Assembly: GCA_964547975.1 (NCBI GenBank)
Contig: CAZJRM010000015.1
Location: 1 to 40,409, forward strand
Origin: CAYJPV01 sp964547975
Lineage (GTDB): Bacteria > Acidobacteriota > Vicinamibacteria > Vicinamibacterales > JAKQTR01
Length of the DNA stretch: 40,409 bases
Direction: 5' to 3'
The notes under the pieces were generated by a model that had not been told where the DNA came from, did not search any database, and saw only the letters and a list, made by a program, of their open reading frames with translations. Shown in pieces: positions 24,478 through 33,041 of the stretch. Position 1 is the stretch's first letter. Each line of letters starts with the position of its first letter. Made by a program: the position numbers and the translations under genes.

Positions 24478-27066
24478 GTGAAGCACGGGAGCCTGGCGGC
24501 GGTGGCGTGGCTGATGATGGTGGTGTCGTCGGCGGCCGCCTCTGGAAAGAACCCGATCAAGCCTGGCGCGCCGTCGGCGACGGCCGACTCGGCCGGTGCC
24601 CGGCTCGAAGCCGCCGAACTCCCCGAGGCGTCGGCGCTCAAGCTCGACGGGGAGTTTACCGAAGGGGCCTGGGAACGGGCGACGCCGATCAGCGCTTTCC
24701 GCCAGCGTGAACCACGAGAAGGGGCCGAGCCGGGATTCCGTACCGAGGTCCGGGCCCTCTACGATCGCCACTACCTGTACGTGGCTGTTCGCGCGTTCGA
24801 CCCGGACCCCTCGAAGATTGTCGGGATCAAGACGCGCCGCGACGGCAGTTCCCCCTCCGACTGGGTTGGCGTGCTCATCGATAGCTACCGGGACCGCCGC
24901 ACGGCGTACCTGTTTGGCGTGAATGCCGCCGGCGTCAAGAAGGACTCCTACTTCTTCAATGACGGCAACTCGGACGACAGCTGGGACGCGGTGTGGGACG
25001 TCGAGGTCTCGAAAAACGCACAGGGCTGGACAGCCGAATTCCGGATCCCGTTCTCGCAGTTGCGATTCGAGCCGGGCAAACACGACGCCTTTGGCTTCGC
25101 GGCCTGGCGAGAAGTGCCGCGCGCCAACGAAGTGGCGACCTGGCCGCTGATCGCGAAAAGCGCGTCGGGGTTCGTCTCGCAGTTCGGCGACCTGGGCGGG
25201 CTGCGTCTGGCCGGCGCTGGCAAACGCCTCGAACTGGTCCCGTACGGCGTTGGCCAGCTGAAGGCGCAGCCTTCGGTCGACGGTGACCCTTTCACGAAGG
25301 CCAAGGATCCCGGCAGCAACTTCGGCGTGGATATGAAGTACGCGCTCACGCCGGGAATGACGCTCACGTCCACGATCAATCCCGATTTCGGACAAGTCGA
25401 AGCGGACCCCGCCGTCGTGAACCTGACCGCCTTCGAGACGTTCTACCAGGAGCGCCGGCCCTTCTTCGTCGAGGGGTCCGCCAATCTCCGGTTCGACCTC
25501 GACTGCAACGACGGATCCTGCACCGGTCTGTTCTACTCCCGCCGGATCGGCCGCCAGCCTCGCGGGTATCCCGCCGTGCCGGACGGCGGATTCGCGTCCG
25601 TGCCGCTGCAGACGACCATCCTCGGCGCCGCCAAGGTCACCGGGCGCGTCGGCGCGTTTTCGGTGGGCGGCCTGACGGCGCTCACGTCCGACGAATGGTC
25701 GGAATCCGCGTTCGGTGCCGAGCGCAGCCGCCAGCTCGTCGAGCCCCTGACCAACTTCACGCTGGCCCAGGGCAAACGCGAGTGGAGCAACAAGTCTTCG
25801 CTCGGCTTCATGCTCACGAACACCGCCCGCCGGTTGACCGACGATGTCGGGTTCCTGCCGAGCGGGGCGACCACCGGAGGCGTGAACTGGGACTGGCGTT
25901 TCAGGCAGTCCAGGTACTCGCTGACCGGCTACTGGGCGGCGAGCCACGTGCGCGGGAGCGACGAGGCCATCGACGCGCTGCAGCAGAGCGCCGTGCACAA
26001 CTACCAGCGTCCCGACGCGGATCACGTGGACTACGATCCGACGCGGACGTCGCTGAGCGGCCAGGCCGGGATGCTTGGCTTCTCGAAGATTGGCGGCAAG
26101 CGGGTCCGGTTCAACGTCAACGCCAACTTCAAGACGCCAGGCTTCGACATCAACGACGTCGGGTACGTGCGACGCGCCGACGCGATTCAGCAGTCCGCCT
26201 GGATGCAGGTTCGCTGGGACGAACCGTCGAAGTGGTACCGCACGCTGCGCATCAACTTCAACCAGTGGGCCGGGTGGACCTTCAGCGGTGACAAGCGGTT
26301 CACCGGCGGGAACGTCAATGCGCACATCGTGCTGCCGTCCAACTGGGCGGGCGGCTTCGGCATCAACGCCGAAGGCAATGGCCTCGACGACCGTGCGACG
26401 CGCGGCGGCCCGGGCATCACGTCGGCCAGGGGCGGCAACGTCTGGTACTACGTCCAGTCCGACGAGCGGAAGACGATCAACGGGATGTACCAGGGCTACT
26501 ACTTCCGTGACGAGAACGGATCGACGGAGGTCGGCGGCGACCCCGAAATCACGTTCCGGCCGACCTCGTCGCTCAGCATCAGCGGGGGCGTACATTGGTC
26601 CCGCACGAACGACGGCACGCAGTGGGTCACGAACCTCGAAGACGGCGACACGACGCGGTACATCTTCGGACGGATTCGCCAGACGACGGTCGGACTGACG
26701 ACGCGCGTGAACTACACGATTACGCCGACGTTGACCGTGCAGCTGTACGCACAACCATTCGTGTCCTCGGGCGCCTACTCGGACTTCAAGCAACTGGCCC
26801 GGCCGCGGGCCGAGCCGTTCAATGCGCAGTTCGCCCCCACGGCGTACGGCGAGAATCCGGACTTCACCTACAAGTCGCTGCGCATGACGAACGTCCTGCG
26901 CTGGGAGTACAAACCCGGGTCGGCCCTCTACGTGGTCTGGCAACAGGGGCGCGAAGATTCGACAAGCATCGGTGCCTTCCGCTTCCGCGAGAGCTTCTCC
27001 GACGTCTTCGGCATGCCCGGTTCCAACGTGTTCCTGGTGAAGTTCTCGTACTGGCTGAATTTCTAG
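24478..27066 (+). CDS. CBM9-like / DUF5916 outer-membrane-type protein
   Basis: The 862-residue protein has a signal peptide (MKHGSLAAVAWLMMVVSSAAASG) and a CBM9-like beta-sandwich (about 45-220: LDGEFTEGAWERATPI, YDRHYLYVAVRAFDPDPSK, GWTAEFRIPFSQLRF). The rest is a large DUF5916 region, beginning KYALTPGMTLTSTINPDFGQ and ETFYQERRPFFVEGS. It continues as alternating aromatic strands and ends in FLVKFSYWLNF, a typical outer-membrane barrel terminus. This family is common in Bacteroidota and Acidobacteriota and may bind or pass carbohydrates or metabolites; its activity is not established. The GTG at 24478 is preferred over the ATG at 24463 because GGAGGGG (24465-24471) is then at 6 nt spacing. 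Confidence 0.82.
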   Translation: MKHGSLAAVAWLMMVVSSAAASGKNPIKPGAPSATADSAGARLEAAELPEASALKLDGEFTEGAWERATPISAFRQREPREGAEPGFRTEVRALYDRHYLYVAVRAFDPDPSKIVGIKTRRDGSSPSDWVGVLIDSYRDRRTAYLFGVNAAGVKKDSYFFNDGNSDDSWDAVWDVEVSKNAQGWTAEFRIPFSQLRFEPGKHDAFGFAAWREVPRANEVATWPLIAKSASGFVSQFGDLGGLRLAGAGKRLELVPYGVGQLKAQPSVDGDPFTKAKDPGSNFGVDMKYALTPGMTLTSTINPDFGQVEADPAVVNLTAFETFYQERRPFFVEGSANLRFDLDCNDGSCTGLFYSRRIGRQPRGYPAVPDGGFASVPLQTTILGAAKVTGRVGAFSVGGLTALTSDEWSESAFGAERSRQLVEPLTNFTLAQGKREWSNKSSLGFMLTNTARRLTDDVGFLPSGATTGGVNWDWRFRQSRYSLTGYWAASHVRGSDEAIDALQQSAVHNYQRPDADHVDYDPTRTSLSGQAGMLGFSKIGGKRVRFNVNANFKTPGFDINDVGYVRRADAIQQSAWMQVRWDEPSKWYRTLRINFNQWAGWTFSGDKRFTGGNVNAHIVLPSNWAGGFGINAEGNGLDDRATRGGPGITSARGGNVWYYVQSDERKTINGMYQGYYFRDENGSTEVGGDPEITFRPTSSLSISGGVHWSRTNDGTQWVTNLEDGDTTRYIFGRIRQTTVGLTTRVNYTITPTLTVQLYAQPFVSSGAYSDFKQLARPRAEPFNAQFAPTAYGENPDFTYKSLRMTNVLRWEYKPGSALYVVWQQGREDSTSIGAFRFRESFSDVFGMPGSNVFLVKFSYWLNF

Positions 27067-27165
27067 GCCCGCGGCCTTCGGCTCGCGGCCGCCGCGGAGG
27101 TCGGAGGCCGAATGCCCGGGTCCCCAGAAAGTCGGTTCGGCCTCCTCAAACAGCGCGATAATCGA

Positions 27166-27193
27166 CCCGAGGGCGGTATCCACCGCCCTCGGG
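27166..27193. terminator. 12-bp perfect hairpin at an assembly gap
   Basis: CCCGAGGGCGGT (27166-27177) pairs perfectly with ACCGCCCTCGGG (27182-27193) around a 4-nt loop. It probably ends the DUF5916 transcript. The unknown bases begin four nt later, so the hairpin itself may have stopped the assembly. Confidence 0.65.
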
Positions 27194-27197
27194 CAGC

Positions 27198-27207
27198 NNN
27201 NNNNNNN
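27198..27207. other. Run of 10 N (assembly gap)
   Basis: Ten undetermined bases. The true gap size is unknown, so the direct neighbourhood of the DUF5916 and universal stress genes is not assured. The known sequence on both sides (27067-27197 and 27208-27222) shows no gene. Confidence 0.99.
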
Positions 27208-27222
27208 GAGAGGGAGGTCCGT

Positions 27223-27690
27223 ATGTTGACCCTGAAGACCATCCTCGTTCCGACCGATTTCAGCGAAGCGTCCGAAGCGGCACTGGAGTACGCCAAGGGC
27301 CTCGCCCAGGCCTTTGGCGCCGCCATCCACGTGGTTCATGTGACCGAAGACCTGCTCGCCCACGCCTGGTCGGCGGAGGTCTACGTGGCGTCGATGCCCA
27401 ATCTCCGGGAAGAGATCGACAAGGAAGCACGGGACCGCCTGGCGGCCATGGTGACCGACGACGAGCGCGCGCGCTTCAAGGTGTCGACCGCGGTGATCGC
27501 AGGCAATCCGTTCCTGGAGATCGTGCGGTACGCGAAGACCAACGACATCGACTTGATTGTCATCGGGACGCACGGCCGCGGACCGATCGCGCACATGCTG
27601 CTTGGGAGCGTGGCGGAGAAGGTCGTGCGGAAGTCGCCGTGCCCGGTGCTGACCGTTCGCAGCGCCCAGCACGAGTTCGTGATGCCGTAG
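27223..27690 (+). CDS. Universal stress protein, UspA family
   Basis: The 155-residue protein is a single Usp domain, a cytosolic, usually dimeric protein linked to stress survival. It begins KTILVPTDFSEASEAALEYA and ends with the ATP-binding signature GTHGRGPIAHMLLGSVAEKV followed by KSPCPVLTVR. The G-2x-G-9x-G-S pattern indicates the ATP-binding subgroup. The ATG has GGGAGG at 5 nt. The promoter may lie in the assembly gap. It is convergent with the S9 peptidase. Confidence 0.92.
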   Translation: MLTLKTILVPTDFSEASEAALEYAKGLAQAFGAAIHVVHVTEDLLAHAWSAEVYVASMPNLREEIDKEARDRLAAMVTDDERARFKVSTAVIAGNPFLEIVRYAKTNDIDLIVIGTHGRGPIAHMLLGSVAEKVVRKSPCPVLTVRSAQHEFVMP

Positions 27691-27704
27691 ATTCGTTGGG
27701 AGGA

Positions 27705-27731
27705 GGGGATAGGGGTCGGTCCCCCATCCCC
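27705..27731. terminator. Bidirectional hairpin between convergent genes
   Basis: GGGGATAGGGG (27705-27715) pairs with CCCCCATCCCC (27721-27731) with one mismatch and a 5-nt loop. It lies between the universal stress gene and the S9 peptidase, which converge. It is made of the same G-rich words as the dispersed repeats. Confidence 0.5.
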
Positions 27732-27743
27732 CATCCCCGAAGC

Positions 27744-30194
27744 CTACCTGGGCTTGGCGTTCTTGACGTACTTGTCGAACCAGGCAATCCACTCGTGCAT
27801 CACGTGCAGGTTCGACTCGCGAGCGGCGTAGCCGTGGGACTCGAGCGGCAGCGTGACGTAACGGACGGTCGCCCCGTGGCCCTTGAGCGCCATGTAGAAC
27901 CGCTCGGACTGAATCGGGAACGTCCCCGAGTTGTTGTCGTTCTCGCCGTGAATGAGCAGGATCGGCTCGTTGACCTTGTCCGCGTAGAAGAACGGCGACA
28001 TGCGGCCGTAGACCTGCGGGACCTGCCAGAAGGTCCGCTCTTCGTTCTGGAAGCCGAACGGAGTCAGCGTGCGATTGTAGGCGCCGCTGCGTGCCACGCC
28101 GGCGCGGAACAGGTCGGACTGCGCCAGCAGGTTGGCGGTCATGAACGCGCCGTAGCTGTGCCCCGAGACGCCGATGCGGTCGCGATCGGCCACGCCCATG
28201 TCGACGATCTTGTTGATGGCGGCTTCGGCGCTGGCCACGAGCTGCTCGACGTACGTGTCGTTCGCCGTCTCGCCTGCGCCGATGATTGGCATCGTGGGGT
28301 TGTCCATGACGCCGTACCCCTGCGTGAGGAACAGCAGGTGCGAGGCGCCGCCGATCGTGGTGAATCGGTTCGGTGACCCACTGACCTGGCTGGCCGTGTC
28401 GGCGTCGGTGAACTCGGCAGGGTAGGCCCACAGCACGAACGGCAGCTTCGTGCCCGGTGTGTAGTCCGGCGGCAGGTAGACGGTCGCCGAGAGCTTGACG
28501 CCGTCCTTGCGGTCGTAGGTCACGAACTGCTTCTGGATGCCCGTGAGCTGCGGTGCCGGGTCCTTGAACGCCGTCAACGGCTTCTTCGTGCCGGCCGAGA
28601 GGTCGCGCACGAAATAGTTGGGATAGTCGGTCTTCGTCTCCCATCGCGTGATCAGCGTCTTCCCGTCGTCGCTGAGCACGGCGCTGACGGTTTCGAAGCT
28701 CTTGTCGTCGCACTGGAAGAGGCGCTCGGTCTTGAGCGTCTTGAGGTCGAGGCGATCGAGGAACGGGCGGTCGCCGTCCCTGGACGCGCCGTTGCCGCTC
28801 AGGAAGACCGTGTCGCCGACCTGCATGATGGTGCCGCCGCCGAAGCCGCCGCGGCCGCCGCCGCCGCCCGTGCGGCTGACGGGGGAGCCGGGGTCGGCGT
28901 ACCGGTCGGCCGACCGGCGTTCCTGCCACTTGCGCGGCGCGGCGCCAGGCGCGTCGATGATCCACGTGCGCATCATGCGCGTGGCGCGATCGGACTCGCT
29001 CAGGAACACGATGCCCTTCTCGGTCCAGGAGGCGCCGCCGGCGCGCCACTCGGTCTTCAGGAGTTCGGACGCCTCGCCCGCGAATGGCGCCTTCAGCGTC
29101 ACGATGCGATCGCGGAACGGCACCTTCGTACGCGGGTTGCCGCCGTCGAGGGCTTCGGTCCACACGAGCGTCGCGCCTTCGGTCGGAATCCAGCGGACGC
29201 CGCGCGGGCCCGGGGCCACGCCGCCAATCGGCGTGCCTTCGGACGACGGCAGGTCGGCCACCGTGCGCACCACCGCGCCGGCGCGCGACCAGACCTCGAC
29301 GTCCCGCGGGAATCCGCCCGCGGTCACCAGGCGCGAAAACGGGCGCTTCGTCCGCGTCACGAGGATGTACTTGCCGTCGGGAGACACGGACGACCCGCCC
29401 AGCAGCACGGGCTTGCCGATGTCGGCCCGGGTGCCTGCCGGCGTCACGAAGGCGAGCTGAGCGGTGAAGTAGTACTCGAAGAGCGATTCGTCGTACGCGC
29501 TGGTGAGGAGATCCTGGTACGTCGCGGCCGGCGCGGCTTTGCCGATGTTCTCCTGGATGCGCGGGCTGGCCGGCACGGTCGGCGGAGCCGGCGCCGGGCC
29601 ACGGCCGGCAGGCACGAAGCCGCAGAGCAGTGCCGAGCTGTCATCGAGCCAGTCGCATCCGTGGAGACCGTTGACGGTCGGTCCGGTGACGGCTTTCGCT
29701 GCCGCGGTGGCCGTGTTGACCATCCACAGTTCGATGCCCGACTCGCGGGTCATGAAGACGCTCAACCACTTGCCATCCGGCGAGAAGCTCGTGGACGACA
29801 CACGTGCGCCCGCCGGGAGGGCCACCCTGGTGTCCTTGCCGCCCGGGATGGTCTTCAGCGTGATACCGAACGTCGTCTGGGCACCGTACGGACCGTTGAC
29901 CTTGGGATTCACGCGCGTGCCGGCCAGGCGGAGCATCGGGGCGGCCATGTCGGCGATCTTCGGCATGCTCGTGCGTTCGAGCAACGCCATCACCGTACGG
30001 GTCGGGCTCATGACGGCCGTCGGCGGCGGCGGCGCGTCGAGGATGTCGACAATCGTCTTCGGCGGCAGCTGGTAGCCGGTCTCGAGCGGCTGCTGCGCGG
30101 ACGAGAGGGCAGGAAGCAGCAGGGCGGCCGCAAGCGCGAACGCGCGTGCCAGCCGTCCGTGGCGTCGTACGGAACGGTCGGACCTGAGTGCCAT
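27744..30194 (-). CDS. Secreted S9 family peptidase (prolyl oligopeptidase-like)
   Basis: The 816-residue exported serine peptidase has a signal peptide (LARAFALAAALLLPALSSAQQ), a long beta-propeller-like N-terminal part and a C-terminal alpha/beta hydrolase domain. The triad is visible: Ser680 in SGHSYGAFMTANLL, Asp753 in IHGENDNNSG and His787 in LESHGYAARE. The region after the signal (PPKTIVDILDAPPPPTAVMSPT) and the GHSYGAF elbow resemble the glutamyl-endopeptidase-like S9D branch more than dipeptidyl peptidases. The ATG at 30194 has GGAGG at 6 nt; the longer frame to 30611 runs into the divergent aminotransferase gene and is spurious. A glycine-rich insert (GGGGGRGGFGGG) lies in mid-protein. 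Confidence 0.9.
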   Translation of the reverse strand: MALRSDRSVRRHGRLARAFALAAALLLPALSSAQQPLETGYQLPPKTIVDILDAPPPPTAVMSPTRTVMALLERTSMPKIADMAAPMLRLAGTRVNPKVNGPYGAQTTFGITLKTIPGGKDTRVALPAGARVSSTSFSPDGKWLSVFMTRESGIELWMVNTATAAAKAVTGPTVNGLHGCDWLDDSSALLCGFVPAGRGPAPAPPTVPASPRIQENIGKAAPAATYQDLLTSAYDESLFEYYFTAQLAFVTPAGTRADIGKPVLLGGSSVSPDGKYILVTRTKRPFSRLVTAGGFPRDVEVWSRAGAVVRTVADLPSSEGTPIGGVAPGPRGVRWIPTEGATLVWTEALDGGNPRTKVPFRDRIVTLKAPFAGEASELLKTEWRAGGASWTEKGIVFLSESDRATRMMRTWIIDAPGAAPRKWQERRSADRYADPGSPVSRTGGGGGRGGFGGGTIMQVGDTVFLSGNGASRDGDRPFLDRLDLKTLKTERLFQCDDKSFETVSAVLSDDGKTLITRWETKTDYPNYFVRDLSAGTKKPLTAFKDPAPQLTGIQKQFVTYDRKDGVKLSATVYLPPDYTPGTKLPFVLWAYPAEFTDADTASQVSGSPNRFTTIGGASHLLFLTQGYGVMDNPTMPIIGAGETANDTYVEQLVASAEAAINKIVDMGVADRDRIGVSGHSYGAFMTANLLAQSDLFRAGVARSGAYNRTLTPFGFQNEERTFWQVPQVYGRMSPFFYADKVNEPILLIHGENDNNSGTFPIQSERFYMALKGHGATVRYVTLPLESHGYAARESNLHVMHEWIAWFDKYVKNAKPR

Positions 30195-30285
30195 GAAGAG
30201 CCTCCACGAGGGAGAAGGAATCGTTCGGATGCCTCGAAACGGGACTCGCCAACGAAGGTGCCACATTGTATCCTGAGAGGCGCCT

Positions 30286-31458
30286 GTGTTCTCCTCGCGC
30301 CTGACCTTCGACGCCCCACCCAACCGACTGTCCACCGCGCTCGAGGCGATGCGTGCAGCGGGCACCGCCTTTGACGATCTGACGGAGTCGAATCCCACGA
30401 AGGTCGGCCTCCCGTATCCTCCGCGGCTCCTCGATTCGTTGTCGTCACCGTCTTCGTTGCGGTACGACCCGCAGCCGCTGGGCACGCGGGCGGCCCGGCA
30501 GGCCGTGTCGGCCGATCTCCGGCGCCGGGGCTTCCACACGCCGCCCGAGCGGATCGTGTTGACCGCGAGCACGAGCGACGCGTACTCGCTGCTCTTCAAG
30601 CTGCTCTGCAATCCCGGCGACGAAGTACTGGTGCCGGTGCCGAGTTACCCGCTGTTCGATTTCCTCGCGTCACTCGATTCGGTCGTCGTGAAGCCGTTCC
30701 GCCTCGAGTATCACGGCGAGTGGACGTCGGACATCGACGGCCTCAGGCGCGCCACGACGGCCCGCACGAAGGCCGTGGTGGTGGTGAATCCGAACAACCC
30801 GACGGGCTCCTACCTCAAACGCCAGGAACTCGACGCGATCGCCGGGCACTGCGCGACGCACGGACTCGGCCTCATTGGCGACGAGGTCTTTGCCGAATAT
30901 GTACTCGATGCCGACCTGCGGCGGACGTGCTCGGTGCTGGCGCAGCGCCGGGCGCTCACGTTTTCGCTGGGCGGCCTGTCGAAAGCCCTGGGGCTCCCGC
31001 AGCTCAAGCTCGGCTGGATGGCGGTGGGCGGGCCGGACGACCTGGTCCGCCAGGCGCTCGAACGGCTGGAGCTGATCTGCGACACGTACCTGTCGGTCGG
31101 CACGCCCGTGCAGGAGGCGTTGCCGTCGCTGCTGACCTACGGCGCGGTGGTGCGCACGCTCATTCGGGAGCGCACCACGAGGAACCACGAGACGCTGCGG
31201 GCGATGGCCGCGCGGTTCCCGTCGGTGACGCTGCTGCCGTCTGAAGGTGGCTGGTACGCCGTGATGCAGGTCGCGGCCATGCAGTCGGAGGAGTCGCTCG
31301 TGTTGACACTGCTCGAGCAGGATCGGGTGCTGGTCCATCCCGGCTACTTCTTCGACTTCCCTCGCGAAGCATTCCTCGTCGTGTCGTTGCTGCCGGCGCC
31401 GGACGTGTTCGATCGCGCGGCAGCCAGGATGCTGGCGCGCGTCGAGGTGGCGCGGTGA
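30286..31458 (+). CDS. PLP-dependent aminotransferase, class I/II
   Basis: The 390-residue fold-type I aminotransferase has the PLP-binding Lys in FSLGGLSKALGLPQLKLGWM, the motif VVVNPNNPTGSYL, GDEVFAEY and a C-terminal VHPGYFFDF. It transfers an amino group between an amino acid and a keto acid; aspartate, alanine or aromatic substrates are all possible. It starts with ESNPTKVGLPYP near residue 34, a variant of the usual N-terminal substrate loop. The GTG start has GAGAGG at 5 nt. It overlaps the malQ start by four bases, an odd pairing of amino acid and glucan metabolism. Confidence 0.85.
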   Translation: MFSSRLTFDAPPNRLSTALEAMRAAGTAFDDLTESNPTKVGLPYPPRLLDSLSSPSSLRYDPQPLGTRAARQAVSADLRRRGFHTPPERIVLTASTSDAYSLLFKLLCNPGDEVLVPVPSYPLFDFLASLDSVVVKPFRLEYHGEWTSDIDGLRRATTARTKAVVVVNPNNPTGSYLKRQELDAIAGHCATHGLGLIGDEVFAEYVLDADLRRTCSVLAQRRALTFSLGGLSKALGLPQLKLGWMAVGGPDDLVRQALERLELICDTYLSVGTPVQEALPSLLTYGAVVRTLIRERTTRNHETLRAMAARFPSVTLLPSEGGWYAVMQVAAMQSEESLVLTLLEQDRVLVHPGYFFDFPREAFLVVSLLPAPDVFDRAAARMLARVEVAR

Positions 31459-33041
31459 CCTGGCCGTCCGCCGCGTGGTCGCGGGACGCCGGCCTGCTCG
31501 TCCCCCTGTTCTCGTGCCAGTCCGCCGCCAGTTGGGGCATCGGCGAGTTCCGCGACGTCCCGTTGCTGGCGGACTGGATGCGTGGCGCGAACCTGCGCGC
31601 CTTGCAGCTGCTGCCGTTCAACGAGATGGCCGCCGGGCAGACCTCGCCGTATTCGGCCATCAGCTCGATGGCCCTCGATCCGATCTTCATCAGCGTGCCC
31701 GCCGTGCCCGAGTTCGACGCGCTCGGCGGCGAAGCCGGCCTGGATACCGCCATGCGCGGCATGCTGGCCCACGTGCGCGCGTTGCCCGCGGTGGACTACT
31801 GGGCCGTTCGGGTGCTGAAGGAACGGGCGCTGCGCCAGTCGTTCAAGCGGTTCGTCGAGACCGAATGGACGCCGGGCACCGCGCGCGCCGGGTCGCTGCG
31901 CGCGTTCATCGAGGCCGAGGCGTGGTGGCTCGACGACTACGCGCTGTTCAGGGCGCTGCTGCACGCGTCGGAGGGCCGCGACTGGCGGGAGTGGCCCGAC
32001 GGCATCCGGACGCACGACGCCGGCGCCATCGCCCGCGCGAGGCGCGAACACCACCTGGACGTGCTCTACCGCCAGTACCAGCAGTGGCTGGCGCATACCC
32101 AGTGGCACGACGCCCGCGAACGGGCCCACGGCGTGCGGATGTACGGCGATTTCCCCTTCATGGTGGCGGCCGACAGCGCCGACGCCTGGGCCAAGCAGGA
32201 CCTGTTCCTCTTCGACCGGACCGTGGGAGCGCCGCCGGACGCCTTCAGCGCTGACGGCCAGAACTGGAAGCTCCCCGCCTACCGCTGGGATGCCCTGTGC
32301 GACCGCGGCTGGGACTGGTTCACGGACCGCGGCCGCCGCATGGCCGAGCTCTTCGATGGGTTCCGCGTCGACCACGTGGTGGGTCTCTTCCGCACGTGGG
32401 TGTTTCCCCTCGACGGCAGCCCGTCGTTCTTCATGCCGGCCGACGAACCGTCACAGATCCTCCAGGGCCGCGCGGTGCTGTCGGCAATCCGGGATTCCGG
32501 CGCGCGCGTCGTCGCCGAGGATCTCGGGACCATTCCGACCTTCGTCCGCGAGACCCTGGCATCGATGAACATCCCGGGCAGCAAGGTGCTGCGGTGGGAA
32601 CGGCACTGGCGTGAAGCCGACTTGCCGTTCATCGACCCGCTGGCCTATCCGCCCGTGTCACTGGCGACGTCGGGCACCCACGACACCGAGACGATGGCGG
32701 AATGGTGGGAGATGGCCGGTGAGGGCGAACGGCGCGCGTTGCTGGCCATCCCGTCGGCCGTCGCGCTCGTGGCGGCGGGTGGCCTGACCCCGGAGTCGCC
32801 GTACTCGCCCGGCATCCGCGACTTGGTGCTGCAGCTGCTCTACGCGTCGGGCTCGGCCCTGCTGCTGATTCCCGTGCAGGACGTGTTCGGCTGGCGGGAG
32901 CGGATCAACGTCCCGGGACTCGTCGACGACAAGAACTGGACGTGGAAGCTGCCCGTGCGGGTGGATGCGCTTGCGGACGATGCGGACGCGCGCGAGCGCC
33001 AGGCGACGCTCGCGCGCTGGTCCGGCGAATACGGCCGCTAG
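31455..33041 (+). CDS. malQ: 4-alpha-glucanotransferase (GH77)
   Basis: This amylomaltase moves alpha-1,4-glucan segments between maltodextrins in the cytosol. The 528-residue product contains the GH77 landmarks: SWGIGEFRDVPLLADWM, LQLLPFNEMAAGQTSPYS, the nucleophile Asp in GFRVDHVVGLFRTW, the acid/base Glu in VVAEDLGTIPTFVR and the conserved TSGTHDTETMAEWW. It is at the usual length for the plain bacterial form, without CBM20 domains. The GTG overlaps the aminotransferase stop (GTGA). Its stop TAG overlaps the stop of the convergent M28 gene within a CTAG. Confidence 0.92.
   Translation: MTWPSAAWSRDAGLLVPLFSCQSAASWGIGEFRDVPLLADWMRGANLRALQLLPFNEMAAGQTSPYSAISSMALDPIFISVPAVPEFDALGGEAGLDTAMRGMLAHVRALPAVDYWAVRVLKERALRQSFKRFVETEWTPGTARAGSLRAFIEAEAWWLDDYALFRALLHASEGRDWREWPDGIRTHDAGAIARARREHHLDVLYRQYQQWLAHTQWHDARERAHGVRMYGDFPFMVAADSADAWAKQDLFLFDRTVGAPPDAFSADGQNWKLPAYRWDALCDRGWDWFTDRGRRMAELFDGFRVDHVVGLFRTWVFPLDGSPSFFMPADEPSQILQGRAVLSAIRDSGARVVAEDLGTIPTFVRETLASMNIPGSKVLRWERHWREADLPFIDPLAYPPVSLATSGTHDTETMAEWWEMAGEGERRALLAIPSAVALVAAGGLTPESPYSPGIRDLVLQLLYASGSALLLIPVQDVFGWRERINVPGLVDDKNWTWKLPVRVDALADDADARERQATLARWSGEYGR

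Noticed and set aside
24406..29163. Very long minus-strand reading frame
   Set aside because: It runs opposite to the DUF5916 and universal stress genes and across the N gap, and shifts into an antisense frame of the S9 gene; its translation is Arg/Ala/Gly/Asp-rich with no domain. Such antisense frames are normal in DNA of this GC content.
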